Source: Thermoactinomyces daqus | GTDB lineage: Bacteria; Bacillota; Bacilli; Thermoactinomycetales; Thermoactinomycetaceae | Assembly: GCF_000763315.1 (NCBI RefSeq) | Contig: NZ_JPST01000003.1 | Location: forward strand, 124,001 to 188,000 | Length of the DNA: 64,000 nucleotides | Direction: 5' to 3' | Part shown: in pieces, positions 19,819 to 30,152 of the stretch | How the letters are laid out: each line of letters begins with the position of its first letter | Position numbering within the stretch: position 1 is the stretch's first letter | Made by a program: the position numbers and the translations under genes | Notes under the pieces: generated by a model | Databases searched by the model: none | Told to the model about the DNA's origin: nothing | Seen by the model: the letters and a program-made list of their open reading frames with translations, nothing else

Positions 19819-20667
19819 ATGAACGAGATGCCGAAATTCTTGCAAAAGATCGGGCAAGACTGGTGGCTGGTTGAAGATGAACGGGAAAACATGAAAATCA
19901 GTTACCGGATCAAAGATATTATATTTGCAGCACCATCCGATTTCCAACACGTGATGATTCTGGACTCATACGATTTTGGACGAATGCTCGTCCTGGACGG
20001 TGTGGTTCAAACCACCTCGCTTGACGGTCATATTTACAATGAAATGATTACCCATGTACCGCTCTCCATTCATCCCGATCCCAAACGCGTACTGATCATC
20101 GGCGGCGGAGATTGCGGAGCGGCACATGAAGCGGCTAAATACAGCGGAGTGGAACGAATTGATATGGTCGAAATCGATGAAATGGTGGTCCGCGTCTGCA
20201 AAGAACACCTCCAGGACGTATCCGGAAATCTTTCCGATCCCCGTGTTCATTTTATCTACAACGACGGGATTGAATACATTAAACAACACAAAAACGCGTA
20301 CGATGTGATTATCGTCGACTCGTCCGACCCAATCGGCCCGGCCAAGCAATTATTTGAGCGCAGCTTTTACGAAAATATCCGTGAAGCACTCAAGGAAGAC
20401 GGACTCATGGTCTGCCAAAGCCAGTCCCCGCTCTTTCACCGCGAAGTGATGAAGCAGACCGTTCATCATATTGAAGAGCTTTTCCCGATCAGCAAAATCT
20501 ACATCGCAACCGTGCCAACCTATCCCGGCGGTTTTTGGAGCTTTACCATCGGTTCAAAGAAATACAAGGATCTCGTCGTGAAGAACTTTGATAAAGAGAC
20601 CAAGTACGTCAACGAATCGATTTTACGCTCCTGTTTTGACTTGCCGGAGTTTCTGCGCACAAAATAA
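19819..20667 (+). CDS. speE: Spermidine synthase (polyamine aminopropyltransferase)
   Basis: A 282-residue enzyme of the SpeE family, which transfers an aminopropyl group from decarboxylated S-adenosylmethionine to putrescine. AAAGGAGG lies 8 bases before ATG 19819. Conserved parts: LVLDGVVQTTSLDGHIYNEMITHVPL, the nucleotide-binding IIGGGDCGAAHEAAKY, and DSSDPIGPAKQLF with its catalytic aspartate. The glycine loop reads GGGDCGAAHEA where family members usually have GGGDGGTxRE, so substrate preference may differ. It stands alone, without speD or speA nearby. Confidence 0.88.
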   Translation: MNEMPKFLQKIGQDWWLVEDERENMKISYRIKDIIFAAPSDFQHVMILDSYDFGRMLVLDGVVQTTSLDGHIYNEMITHVPLSIHPDPKRVLIIGGGDCGAAHEAAKYSGVERIDMVEIDEMVVRVCKEHLQDVSGNLSDPRVHFIYNDGIEYIKQHKNAYDVIIVDSSDPIGPAKQLFERSFYENIREALKEDGLMVCQSQSPLFHREVMKQTVHHIEELFPISKIYIATVPTYPGGFWSFTIGSKKYKDLVVKNFDKETKYVNESILRSCFDLPEFLRTK

Positions 20668-20672
20668 ACAAT

Positions 20673-20705
20673 AATCCCCGGCGCCAACGAACCTGCCCGG
20701 GGATT
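20673..20705. terminator. Terminator between speE and a convergent gene
   Basis: Perfect 9-bp stem AATCCCCGG (20673-20681) with CCGGGGATT (20697-20705). A T-rich tract follows on the minus strand; the plus side is less T-rich. Confidence 0.7.
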
Positions 20706-20722
20706 TCGCCAATTTCGCCAAC

Positions 20723-21631
20723 TTAACTCTTGCCGCTGGCTTTCAGCAATTTTCGCCATCCATTCACCCTGGCCAACTCCAGGACTTCCTGTTCGATCAT
20801 CGGATGGCCGCAGCCGGCAAAATCGAGAAACACTTCTTCCAAATCAGGATAATCCTTTCGCGCAAACGGACAACTTAAATAATGCAAAAAGTCGATAAAT
20901 AAAGGATAATCTCCACGCAACGCCTCTTTTTTCAAATCCTCCAGCCTCATTAACCGTCCGAATTGAAAGTGAGCCAAAGCAGCGAGACAGTCGACCGGCA
21001 CATCTGTCGGGCATATGCAGGCAGGATTCGATTCAATATACAAATCATCCAAATAAGACTGTTTATTTTCCGTATACGGACAGGGAAGGTAGTTGATCAC
21101 CACGTAAAACTTCCCTTTATTTTCCCCTGCCGGAACGCGGTAAAAAGAAAAGATGGATGCGGAGTATTTGGTATAAAATTGGGAAACTTCCCCGCCGCTC
21201 GCGGAAGCCATCGTAATGAGTTCCGGGTCTAAAAACGGATTAAACACCGATGAATTTTCCAATGAAACCATGGTCTCGTCATAATGGCCGGAGCCGACAA
21301 ACAAGGAAAAAACTTTGGCCCGTTCTTCACGCAGCTCGGTCATTTTCCGTTTGTGGCGCATGGCGAAAACCCGTGTCATCACGTCCTGGTATACATGGGA
21401 TTGTTTGAGGAGCAGGCCCGGCTTCACATAAAATTCGGAAAAAAGGAGAAGCTGCTCCAATCGTGCTTCAATCGGGATCGTCACAGGCCGGTAAAGATCA
21501 AACGAGGCATAAATCCAGTGTTCATCCAACGGCTTATAGGCAATGGTGATGTTTCCTCCCGCCACGAATCCATCGGCACGCGCAAAGGCAATCGTATCTG
21601 TTTCGCGATTGATAAAGCGCTCTATTTCCAT
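20723..21631 (-). CDS. Unrecognised cysteine-containing protein
   Basis: A protein of 302 residues that I do not recognise. It has no signal peptide or membrane segment. The first 180 residues contain no cysteine; the last 120 contain six (positions 186, 207, 209, 217, 256, 276 counted from the upstream TTG), in the contexts LPCPY, ACICP, VDC, SCPFA and GCGHP. This suggests a redox- or metal-binding C-terminal part. The middle carries a charged helix (RHKRKMTELREERAKVF). ATG 21631 lies inside the end of an upstream 32-codon ORF and has no good ribosome site of its own; a TTG two codons earlier is an alternative. Translational coupling to the small ORF is likely. Confidence 0.6.
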   Translation of the reverse strand: MEIERFINRETDTIAFARADGFVAGGNITIAYKPLDEHWIYASFDLYRPVTIPIEARLEQLLLFSEFYVKPGLLLKQSHVYQDVMTRVFAMRHKRKMTELREERAKVFSLFVGSGHYDETMVSLENSSVFNPFLDPELITMASASGGEVSQFYTKYSASIFSFYRVPAGENKGKFYVVINYLPCPYTENKQSYLDDLYIESNPACICPTDVPVDCLAALAHFQFGRLMRLEDLKKEALRGDYPLFIDFLHYLSCPFARKDYPDLEEVFLDFAGCGHPMIEQEVLELARVNGWRKLLKASGKS

Positions 21632-21720
21632 ATCCAACGTTCATCCAATAACCTAAATCCCGTTTTATGCCAGCGTACATCATGAATCCATTCCTGCAGC
21701 CACTTAGGTAATAAATTCAT
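21622..21720 (-). CDS. Trp-rich 32-residue ORF overlapping the next gene
   Basis: A small ORF (ATG at 21720, TAG at 21622-21624) with AAGGATG 7 bases upstream. It encodes a basic peptide beginning MNLLPKWLQEWIHDVRWHK, with five tryptophans at positions 7, 11, 17, 29 and 31. Its end overlaps the start of the cysteine-rich gene by 10 bases, the arrangement of a coupled leader or small partner protein. No homologue is known to me. It could be a real mini-protein, a translational leader, or chance. Confidence 0.4.
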   Translation of the reverse strand: MNLLPKWLQEWIHDVRWHKTGFRLLDERWIWK

Positions 21721-22134
21721 GGAAATCATCCTTTTCCACTATGTATTCGTTATAAATAATCGATTTTAACATTTGGCTATAAATCAGTTTATTTAGCAAA
21801 ATTATAAATCACCGGAAGATTAAGCTGCTATGAAAAAGGAGGAAAAACAAAAAGTTGTGCTTTTTTCTTTTCAGCTTCGACACGACTTTGGAATAAACAG
21901 GAATTAGGTGAAATTCTCGACAGGATAAAGAAGAAAAAGAAAAACCGGACCATTTCCAAAAACATTCCAAATATTGATATCTAGATTCTCAATCGGAATT
22001 GTTTCCGGCTGTTTTGATTGCGTTGTGCAATTTGATGGTTTTGTTGATATTTATGCTTTTGGATTCGTAAAAACATCCTCTCCTTTGCCAAGTGGTAAAA
22101 CTTTTGCACAGATGGCTAAACCGGACATGACAAA
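21721..22134. other. Intergenic region without a convincing gene
   Basis: About 410 A+T-rich bases between the Trp-rich ORF and the DHA2 exporter. It must hold the promoter of the former (minus strand). A 25-codon plus-strand ORF beginning MKKEEKQKVVLF at 21830 has no ribosome site before it. I see no hairpin or repeat apart from the exporter terminator at the right end. Confidence 0.5.
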
Positions 22135-22166
22135 ACGGCCCTGCCTTTTTCCACAGGCAGGGCCGT
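22135..22166 (-). terminator. Terminator of the DHA2 exporter gene
   Basis: Perfect 12-bp stem ACGGCCCTGCCT (22135-22146) with AGGCAGGGCCGT (22155-22166), 8-base loop, followed on the minus strand by TTTGTC. Confidence 0.88.
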
Positions 22167-22175
22167 ATTCGTTCC

Positions 22176-24225
<2,050 letters not shown>

Positions 24226-24258
24226 ACTCACTCCCCCGATGCCGTTATTTAAGTGCAT

Positions 24259-24306
24259 TAAATATTAGCACAGATAAATATTAATCACATAAATCAACTC
24301 TGTCAA
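24259..24306 (-). promoter_or_regulatory. MarR-exporter promoter with putative operator repeats
   Basis: Minus strand TTGACA (24301-24306), 17-base spacer, TAATAT (24278-24283). Two copies of TAAATATTA (24259-24267 and 24275-24283), 16 bases apart, one on the -10 and one just downstream. Each copy is near-palindromic, which suits a MarR dimer; operator function is inferred. Confidence 0.6.
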
Positions 24307-24337
24307 TCTCATTTTTAAATAAAATCATGCAAACAAA

Positions 24338-24368
24338 AAAACCTTATGGTTTTCCTCGCCATAAGGTT
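24338..24368 (-). terminator. Terminator of the galactonate operon
   Basis: Perfect 10-bp stem AACCTTATGG (24340-24349) with CCATAAGGTT (24359-24368), 9-base loop, followed on the minus strand by a seven-T run. It lies 45 bases after the dgoD stop. Confidence 0.85.
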
Positions 24369-24413
24369 ATGTTTCCCCGGATGGAACATGTTGTTTTGGT
24401 TTGCCCGAAAATT

Positions 24414-25562
24414 TTACCACTCGGCCACACTGCCATCATCGTGGCGCCAAACCGGATTTTTCCAATCATGTCCGGTTTCAGCCATTTTCCGCACTTGTTC
24501 CTCATTAATCTCAATGCCGAGTCCAGCCCCTGTCGGAATTTTGACATACCCGTTTTTATAGTCGAAAACAGATTGGTCAACAAGATAATCCAACAGGTCA
24601 CTCCCTTGATTGTAGTGAATGCCCAGGCTTTGTTCCTGAATAAAAGCATTATGTGATGTTGCGTCCACTTGCAGACAAGCGGACAGTGCAATCGGGCCGA
24701 GCGGGCAATGGGGGGCAAGCGCCACATCGTATGCTTCGGCCATTGCGGCGATTTTTTTGCATTCAGTGATTCCGCCGGCATGGGAGAGATCCGGCTGGAT
24801 GATGTCACAATAACCATTCGCCAGCACTGTTTTAAAATCCCAACGGGAAAACATCCGCTCGCCCGTGGCAATCGGGATCGAGGTAATGGCTGTGATCTCC
24901 CTCAATGCCTCATTGTTCTCTGGCAGAACCGGTTCCTCGATAAACATCGGATGAAACGGCTCCAGTTCCTTGGCCAAAAGCTTGGCCATCGGTTTGTGCA
25001 CCCGACCGTGAAAATCGATCCCGATACCGATTTCGTTGCCCACCTCTTCACGAACCCCGGCCACCCGTTCAATCACTTGCTCCACCTTCGCGTATGAATC
25101 GATATAGTGCAATTCCTCGGTCGCGTTCATCTTGACGGCTGTAAAACCGCGCTCAACCACTTTCTTTGCAGCGCGGGCCACATCGGCAGGGCGGTCTCCG
25201 CCAATCCAGGAATAGACACGGATCGATTCCCGGCAGGCTCCGCCCATCAGTTCATGGATCGGAGCATTGTAAAACTTGCCTTTGATATCCCATAACGCTT
25301 GATCAATGCCGGCAATGGCACTCATGAGAATCGGGCCTCCGCGATAAAATCCGCCGCGGTACATCACGTTCCAATGATCCTCGATTTTCAGGGGATCCTT
25401 GCCGAGCAAATACCCCATAAGCTCGTCGACAGCCGCTTTGACGGTCCTGGCCCGCCCTTCGATCACGGGCTCTCCCCATCCGCTGATTCCCTCATCGGTT
25501 ACAATTTTTAAAAAAAGCCAGCGCGGCGGAACCAAATACGTTTGATATCCGGTAATTCTCAA
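24414..25562 (-). CDS. dgoD: D-galactonate dehydratase (enolase superfamily)
   Basis: Converts D-galactonate to 2-dehydro-3-deoxy-D-galactonate. N-terminal [31 protein letters not shown] is diagnostic. The enolase-superfamily Mg ligands appear as D (GIDFHGRV), E (MFIEEPV) and E (ATGERMF), and the C-terminal catalytic His in APHCPLGP. The start is placed at TTG 25562 ([15 protein letters not shown]): GGAGG lies 9 bases upstream and the product is 382 residues, the family length. The alternative ATG at 25616 would overlap kdgA and add 18 unrelated residues. Last gene of the iclR-kdgK-kdgA-dgoD operon. Confidence 0.9.
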   Translation of the reverse strand: MRITGYQTYLVPPRWLFLKIVTDEGISGWGEPVIEGRARTVKAAVDELMGYLLGKDPLKIEDHWNVMYRGGFYRGGPILMSAIAGIDQALWDIKGKFYNAPIHELMGGACRESIRVYSWIGGDRPADVARAAKKVVERGFTAVKMNATEELHYIDSYAKVEQVIERVAGVREEVGNEIGIGIDFHGRVHKPMAKLLAKELEPFHPMFIEEPVLPENNEALREITAITSIPIATGERMFSRWDFKTVLANGYCDIIQPDLSHAGGITECKKIAAMAEAYDVALAPHCPLGPIALSACLQVDATSHNAFIQEQSLGIHYNQGSDLLDYLVDQSVFDYKNGYVKIPTGAGLGIEINEEQVRKMAETGHDWKNPVWRHDDGSVAEW

Positions 25563-25587
25563 ATTCCCACTCCTCCATCTCCCCGCT

Positions 25588-26223
25588 TTACCCTCTCGCG
25601 CTTCTTCCCTTTTCAACCAGACGAGCCGCTTTTTGCGTCAGTTCTTCCAAGTACTCCCGATCCACTTTTTGCGTCTTCCTCACCAAGGCGCCACCAATCC
25701 CCACAGCGATTGCACCGCTTTTGATGTAAGCAGACAGATTTTCTTCATTCACCCCGCCTGTCGGAATGACGGGAATTTGCGGCAGCGGATCACGCACTGC
25801 TTTGATGTATGCCGGTCCCAGCACATTGGCAGGGAAAATTTTGACGGCATCTGCCCCGTGTTCAAACGCGGTCAGCATTTCCGTCGGGGTGAAAACCCCG
25901 GGGATGCTGATGGCCCCGTAGCGTTTTGTCATGCGAATGGTTTCGAGGTTGAGGGACGGAGAAAAGATAAACCTGGCCCCCGCAGCAAGCGCCATCCGGG
26001 CCGACTCGGGATCCAACACTGTTCCGGCACCAATCAGCATTTCACCGGCAAACTTCTTCGCCGCCCGTTCGATCACTTCACATACGCCCGGCGTATCCAT
26101 GGTAATTTCAATCGTGCGAATGCCGCCGTCCCGCAATGCCCCGATGATCAACTCAACATCCTGCGGTTGGTGGCCGCGCACAATGGCGATAATGCCGCTT
26201 TCCTCAATTTGCTTCAGAATCAT
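25588..26223 (-). CDS. kdgA: 2-dehydro-3-deoxy-phosphogluconate/galactonate aldolase
   Basis: A 211-residue class I KHG/KDPG aldolase that cleaves the phosphorylated 2-keto-3-deoxy sugar acid to pyruvate and glyceraldehyde 3-phosphate. The Schiff-base lysine lies in [13 protein letters not shown]; the catalytic Glu region is [11 protein letters not shown]; phosphate-binding residues are in [11 protein letters not shown] and [17 protein letters not shown] precedes the ATG. It is 10 bases downstream of kdgK. Given the neighbouring galactonate dehydratase, it probably acts on the galacto-isomer, possibly on both. Confidence 0.92.
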   Translation of the reverse strand: MILKQIEESGIIAIVRGHQPQDVELIIGALRDGGIRTIEITMDTPGVCEVIERAAKKFAGEMLIGAGTVLDPESARMALAAGARFIFSPSLNLETIRMTKRYGAISIPGVFTPTEMLTAFEHGADAVKIFPANVLGPAYIKAVRDPLPQIPVIPTGGVNEENLSAYIKSGAIAVGIGGALVRKTQKVDREYLEELTQKAARLVEKGRSARG

Positions 26224-26233
26224 ATTCTCCCCC

Positions 26234-27184
26234 CTATCTCAGCACATCCTGACCGGATTGGTTCATGAACCGCATCAGCGTCTCCCGCAGTGGCAATCCC
26301 TCGAAATCCCCTCTTACCTCAACGGCCAGCGCCGCAACCGCACAAGCTCGGCGAACCGCCTCCGCGAGAGAAAGACCGTCCAATAAACCCGACAGCAAAC
26401 CGGCAGCAAAGGCATCACCCGCCCCAACCGGATCGGCCACTTCTTTGACAGGAAAACCCTCAACATAACCGGAATTGGCCGCGGATGCGTAAAACGCACC
26501 TTTGGTCCCCAGTTTTACCACCACCAGCCCGGCTCCCCGTTCCAGCAAGCGGCTGGCCATCCGTTCCGGCCCGGATTCACCGGTCAGCAGGACGCCTTCT
26601 TCTATCCCCGGCAACACGATATCCGCCTGAGCCGCGATCTCTCCCAACGCGGCCTTCGCCTCTGCTTCTCCCCACAACTTGGAACGGTAATTGGGGTCAA
26701 ACACGACCTTGACACCATGTTTTTTCGCCAGTTCAACCGCTTTTAACGCCATGGCCCGGCAACTCCCGCTCAGCGCCGGCGTGATGCCGGTCAGGTGCAG
26801 ATATTTGGCTCCGGCGAGATAATCTTCGTTTAAAAACGATTCATCCATCTTGCTGGCTGCACTGTTGCTGCGGTAATAATAGACCCGCAACTCCCTTCTG
26901 TGCAGAGGTTCCTTCACCATCAGGCCCGTGGGTGCCGCCGGATGCTTTTTCACCTGTGTGGTATCCACCCCCTCGCCGCGCAGAAAGGAAAGGATCGCCT
27001 CCCCAAACTCATCCTGACCGACCTGGCTCATCCAGCCGACCCGGTGACCGAGCCGGGCCAACCCTACGGCCAGATTGCTTTCCGCGCCGGCAAAACTGAG
27101 CGAAAAATCCTTGGCATAACGGAGCAAACCGGTATTTTGGGGAGTGAACAAAACCATCGTCTCCCCAATCGTGACAACATCCAC
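26234..27184 (-). CDS. kdgK: 2-keto-3-deoxy sugar acid kinase (PfkB family)
   Basis: A 316-residue ribokinase-family sugar kinase. It shows the N-terminal SFAGAESNLAVGLARLGHRVGWMSQVG block and the C-terminal PfkB signature DPVGAGDAFAAGLLSGLLDG with the catalytic Asp. It would phosphorylate 2-keto-3-deoxygluconate or -galactonate before the aldolase step. The start is GTG 27184 with GGGAGG 8 bases upstream. It lies 14 bases after the IclR gene. Confidence 0.9.
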   Translation of the reverse strand: MDVVTIGETMVLFTPQNTGLLRYAKDFSLSFAGAESNLAVGLARLGHRVGWMSQVGQDEFGEAILSFLRGEGVDTTQVKKHPAAPTGLMVKEPLHRRELRVYYYRSNSAASKMDESFLNEDYLAGAKYLHLTGITPALSGSCRAMALKAVELAKKHGVKVVFDPNYRSKLWGEAEAKAALGEIAAQADIVLPGIEEGVLLTGESGPERMASRLLERGAGLVVVKLGTKGAFYASAANSGYVEGFPVKEVADPVGAGDAFAAGLLSGLLDGLSLAEAVRRACAVAALAVEVRGDFEGLPLRETLMRFMNQSGQDVLR

Positions 27185-27198
27185 TGCACAACCTCCCT

Positions 27199-27948
27199 TT
27201 AAGGGATATATCCCATATTTCTTGAAATCACCCTGGTCGTGCTCAGCAAATGAAACACGATAAAATCATGTCGCTTCCGAATGCGATCTTTCGGCCCGGC
27301 CACACTGACTGCGGCAAAAACCAGTCCGGCGACATCAAAAACCGGGGCCGCGATGCAATACAATCCCTCTTCATTCTCCTCATTGTCAACGGCGTAACCC
27401 TGCTCCCGATACTGAATCAACAGCCGGTCCAGTTCATCCCGGTCGGTCACCGTGTTCTCCGTAATGGGGTGAAGCGCGGATTTGTCCAGGATCCGGTTTC
27501 GCTCTTCCTCCGGCAAATATGCCAACAGCACTTTGCCCAGACCGGTGCAATACATCGGCTTGCGCGATCCGATCTGCGCACTGGTCTTAATGGAGCGGTT
27601 GCTGTCTTCTTTGGCGACATAAACCATTTCATCGCCCGACAAAATCGCCATAAAAACAGTTTCCTCCACTTGCTCGGCCAGCCGTTCCAGCGGCCATTTT
27701 GCCTCCCGGTACACATCCATCGATTCCATGCTGCTCGTTCCCAGCTGGATCAACTTCGGCCCGAGCCGGTACTTTTTTGTTTCCGTCGCCGACAGATATC
27801 CGTGTTCATAAAGGGTTTTCACCAGATTAAACGTGCTGCTTTGCGGAAAGGATAAAGCGCTTGCAATTTCCTTTATATTCAAACCTTGCGGGTGATCCCG
27901 CAATAATTCAAAAATCTCCAGTACACGAACAGCCGATTTAACGGACAT
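27199..27948 (-). CDS. IclR-family regulator of the galactonate operon
   Basis: A 249-residue IclR protein: winged helix (GLNIKEIASALSFPQSSTFNLVKTLYEHGYL, residues ~19-50) and effector domain with the ligand-contact stretch YCIAAPVFDVAGLVFAAVSVAG. GGAGG lies 4-5 bases before the ATG. As first gene of the operon it probably represses its own transcription until a 2-keto-3-deoxy acid is bound, as KdgR-type regulators do. The upstream 170 bases, shared with a divergent secreted-protease gene, would hold the operator. Confidence 0.9.
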   Translation of the reverse strand: MSVKSAVRVLEIFELLRDHPQGLNIKEIASALSFPQSSTFNLVKTLYEHGYLSATETKKYRLGPKLIQLGTSSMESMDVYREAKWPLERLAEQVEETVFMAILSGDEMVYVAKEDSNRSIKTSAQIGSRKPMYCTGLGKVLLAYLPEEERNRILDKSALHPITENTVTDRDELDRLLIQYREQGYAVDNEENEEGLYCIAAPVFDVAGLVFAAVSVAGPKDRIRKRHDFIVFHLLSTTRVISRNMGYIP

Positions 27949-28120
27949 GGGACCTCCTTATTCACATATGTGAATCCGTTTTCTATCTGTAAATTTGTGT
28001 CGGTATCATAACATCTCTTTTATTTTATTTCAACAGAAATATAAATTCAGAATATAAAGGTTTTTGTAGTATTATCGAATTAGGAAGAGAAGAAAGCCCA
28101 AAAAAGAAAGGAGCTTGTTT

Positions 28121-29308
28121 ATGCGCTTGCCTGTTTGGCGTGTATTGTTGGTTCTGGTTTTATCCTTCAGTTTCACAATCCCTGCCGCAAGCGCAAAGGA
28201 GCAGATGAAAGACAAAATAACCCGCACAAAGGCTTACAGCGAATTTCGCAATTTTGGCATCGGCGCTCATGCAGGAACCCGATTTTCCGGCAAAGCTCTC
28301 CGGCTGAACCCGCTCGCATTAAAATCCGGCACCGACACTGCCGGAAAATATAACCAAAGCTCCTATTATTACGGGCAATGGACCTCACCCGTGATAAAGA
28401 AAACATTTCTCGAGGCGATCGCCTCATGGCAGGCCAACACCCCGACCGGCACATGGAGCGAAGTGGAGTTGCGCAGCCGGGTCGACGGAAAATGGACGAA
28501 ATGGTACAGCATGGGCGTATGGCTGCAAGGAGACACCCCTTTTAAACGCCACTCCGTCAACGGGCAGGGAGATGCAAACGGCACTGTGGCCACCGACACG
28601 CTCATCCTTAAGAAAACAGCTACGGCCGTCCAAGCGCGCATCACGCTGTTTACGACCGATCCGATGCTTACACCTGACTTTCGCTCTCTCGGCATCACCT
28701 TTGCCAACGGATCGGACCGTCCCGGAATCGTGCCTGGCACCGGCCTGGTCAGCGATCTCGATGTCCCGTTGCGGTCGCAGATGGTTTTTCCCGACGGCGG
28801 TGAAGCCTGGTGTTCGCCAACCTCCACATCCATGGTCATGGCTTACTGGGCCAGGGTGATGAACCGTCCTGAATGGAACCGGACCGTCCCTGACGTAGTG
28901 AACGGCGTATGGGACTATGTTTACGACGGGGCCGGCAACTGGCCATTTAACACCGCTTATGCCGCTTCACTCGGCCTGGAGGGAAAAGTGATCCGGGTGA
29001 GCAGTCTGGCTGAGCTGGAGCGCTGGACAACTGCCGGCGTTCCGGTCATCGTCAGTATCGCCTACAAACCGGGTGAGTTGGATCATACCCCGATCCCCAG
29101 CTCAAACGGTCACCTTCTCGTCATTCGCGGGTTTGACCAAAACGGCAATGTCCTCACCAATGACCCGGCGGCTCCAAGTGATGATCAGGTCCGCATCACC
29201 TATGACCGCACCCAGTTTGAAAGCGTCTTTCTGAAACACTCCAATGGCACGGCATATCTGATCTATCCCAGAGGCTGGCCTGTGCCGGTGAGCAACGGTC
29301 ACTGGTAA
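28121..29308 (+). CDS. Secreted C39-like cysteine peptidase
   Basis: A 395-residue exported protein. The signal peptide ends near PAASA (residue 25). Residues ~80-200 form an N-terminal beta-rich domain (YYYGQWTSPV... FRSLGITF) of unknown role. The C-terminal Peptidase_C39_2 domain has catalytic C231 (EAWCSPTSTSM), H331 (NGHLLVIRGFD) and D348 (TNDPAAP). AAAGGAG lies 7 bases before ATG 28121. A terminator follows directly. The substrate is unknown. Confidence 0.88.
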   Translation: MRLPVWRVLLVLVLSFSFTIPAASAKEQMKDKITRTKAYSEFRNFGIGAHAGTRFSGKALRLNPLALKSGTDTAGKYNQSSYYYGQWTSPVIKKTFLEAIASWQANTPTGTWSEVELRSRVDGKWTKWYSMGVWLQGDTPFKRHSVNGQGDANGTVATDTLILKKTATAVQARITLFTTDPMLTPDFRSLGITFANGSDRPGIVPGTGLVSDLDVPLRSQMVFPDGGEAWCSPTSTSMVMAYWARVMNRPEWNRTVPDVVNGVWDYVYDGAGNWPFNTAYAASLGLEGKVIRVSSLAELERWTTAGVPVIVSIAYKPGELDHTPIPSSNGHLLVIRGFDQNGNVLTNDPAAPSDDQVRITYDRTQFESVFLKHSNGTAYLIYPRGWPVPVSNGHW

Positions 29309-29311
29309 AAA

Positions 29312-29358
29312 AAGCCTGGATCGATTCCGAAAAACGGAAAAGGTCCAGGCTTGGCTTT
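29312..29358 (+). terminator. Terminator of the C39 peptidase gene
   Basis: Stem AAGCCTGGA (29312-29320) with TCCAGGCTT (29344-29352), with an inner TTCCG/CGGAA pairing, then GGCTTTTT. Confidence 0.8.
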
Positions 29359-29381
29359 TTCTCATGTTTTAAGAACTTATC

Positions 29382-30149
29382 CTACTCAAGAAACCCGGGA
29401 TTGTTTTGCAGGAAATTCTCCCATGCCCGTTTTGTGCTCTGGTTGAGTTCATCCCTTGAAGCGTGGAGTCTCTTTTCCGCATCCCCGTAGCCGATTTCAA
29501 GATCCCCGTTGGAAAGCCCTTGAAATATCGCATCCGCGAATTGATCCACCGGTGCCCCGAAAGTATGTAAGCCGACGCCGCCCAAGTCCGTATTTACTGC
29601 CGGGGGCAGGACTTCAATTACTTTTACATCCGTGTCGGCCAATTGATGCCGCAGCGAGATCGTGAAGGAGTGAAGGGCTGCTTTGGTCGCACTGTAAACG
29701 GGAACCCAGACTCCCGGTGCCAGCGACAGCCCGGAAGAGACATTGATTATGGCTGCGTTCTGTTTTTTCACCAGATGCGGGATGAACAGCATACAGAGAT
29801 GAATGGGGCCATCCAGATTGATCGCGATTTCTTGGCGGTAATAATCCCACTCTTTGTCCGCCCGCAAAAGATTGACCCGCTGCTGAATCCCCGCATTATT
29901 CACCAGGACATTCAGTTCGGGAAATTCGCTCTTGACCCATTGAAACAAGGAAAGGCGATCCTCCACATTGGCAACATCACAAACCCTTGTATGCAGCTTT
30001 GGAAACTTTTCTTTTGCTTCTTTCAGCTTTGCTTCCCGGCGGCCGACGATGATCACTTCATTTCCGGCCTGCAAGAACCGTTCAGCAAAGGCGAGGCCGA
30101 TTCCCGATGCCCCACCGGTAATCAAAATGGTATTGCCGGATATATTCAC
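29382..30149 (-). CDS. SDR-family oxidoreductase (DltE-like)
   Basis: A 255-residue short-chain dehydrogenase. Nucleotide-binding TGGASGIG, NNAG (VLVNNAGIQ), catalytic Ser in NVSSGLSL and YxxxK in YSATKAAL. The N-terminus NISGNTILITGGASGIGLAFAERF closely resembles Bacillus DltE/YwlA-type enzymes, whose substrates are not settled. The start is GTG 30149, with GGAGG upstream. It lies 3 bases downstream of the MBL hydrolase gene, so the two are co-transcribed. Confidence 0.88.
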   Translation of the reverse strand: MNISGNTILITGGASGIGLAFAERFLQAGNEVIIVGRREAKLKEAKEKFPKLHTRVCDVANVEDRLSLFQWVKSEFPELNVLVNNAGIQQRVNLLRADKEWDYYRQEIAINLDGPIHLCMLFIPHLVKKQNAAIINVSSGLSLAPGVWVPVYSATKAALHSFTISLRHQLADTDVKVIEVLPPAVNTDLGGVGLHTFGAPVDQFADAIFQGLSNGDLEIGYGDAEKRLHASRDELNQSTKRAWENFLQNNPGFLE

Positions 30150-30152
30150 TGA

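Noticed and set aside
21830-21907. 25-codon ORF starting MKKEEKQKVVLF on the plus strand
   Set aside because: The AAGGAGG lies inside the ORF, not before it, and no other support is visible.
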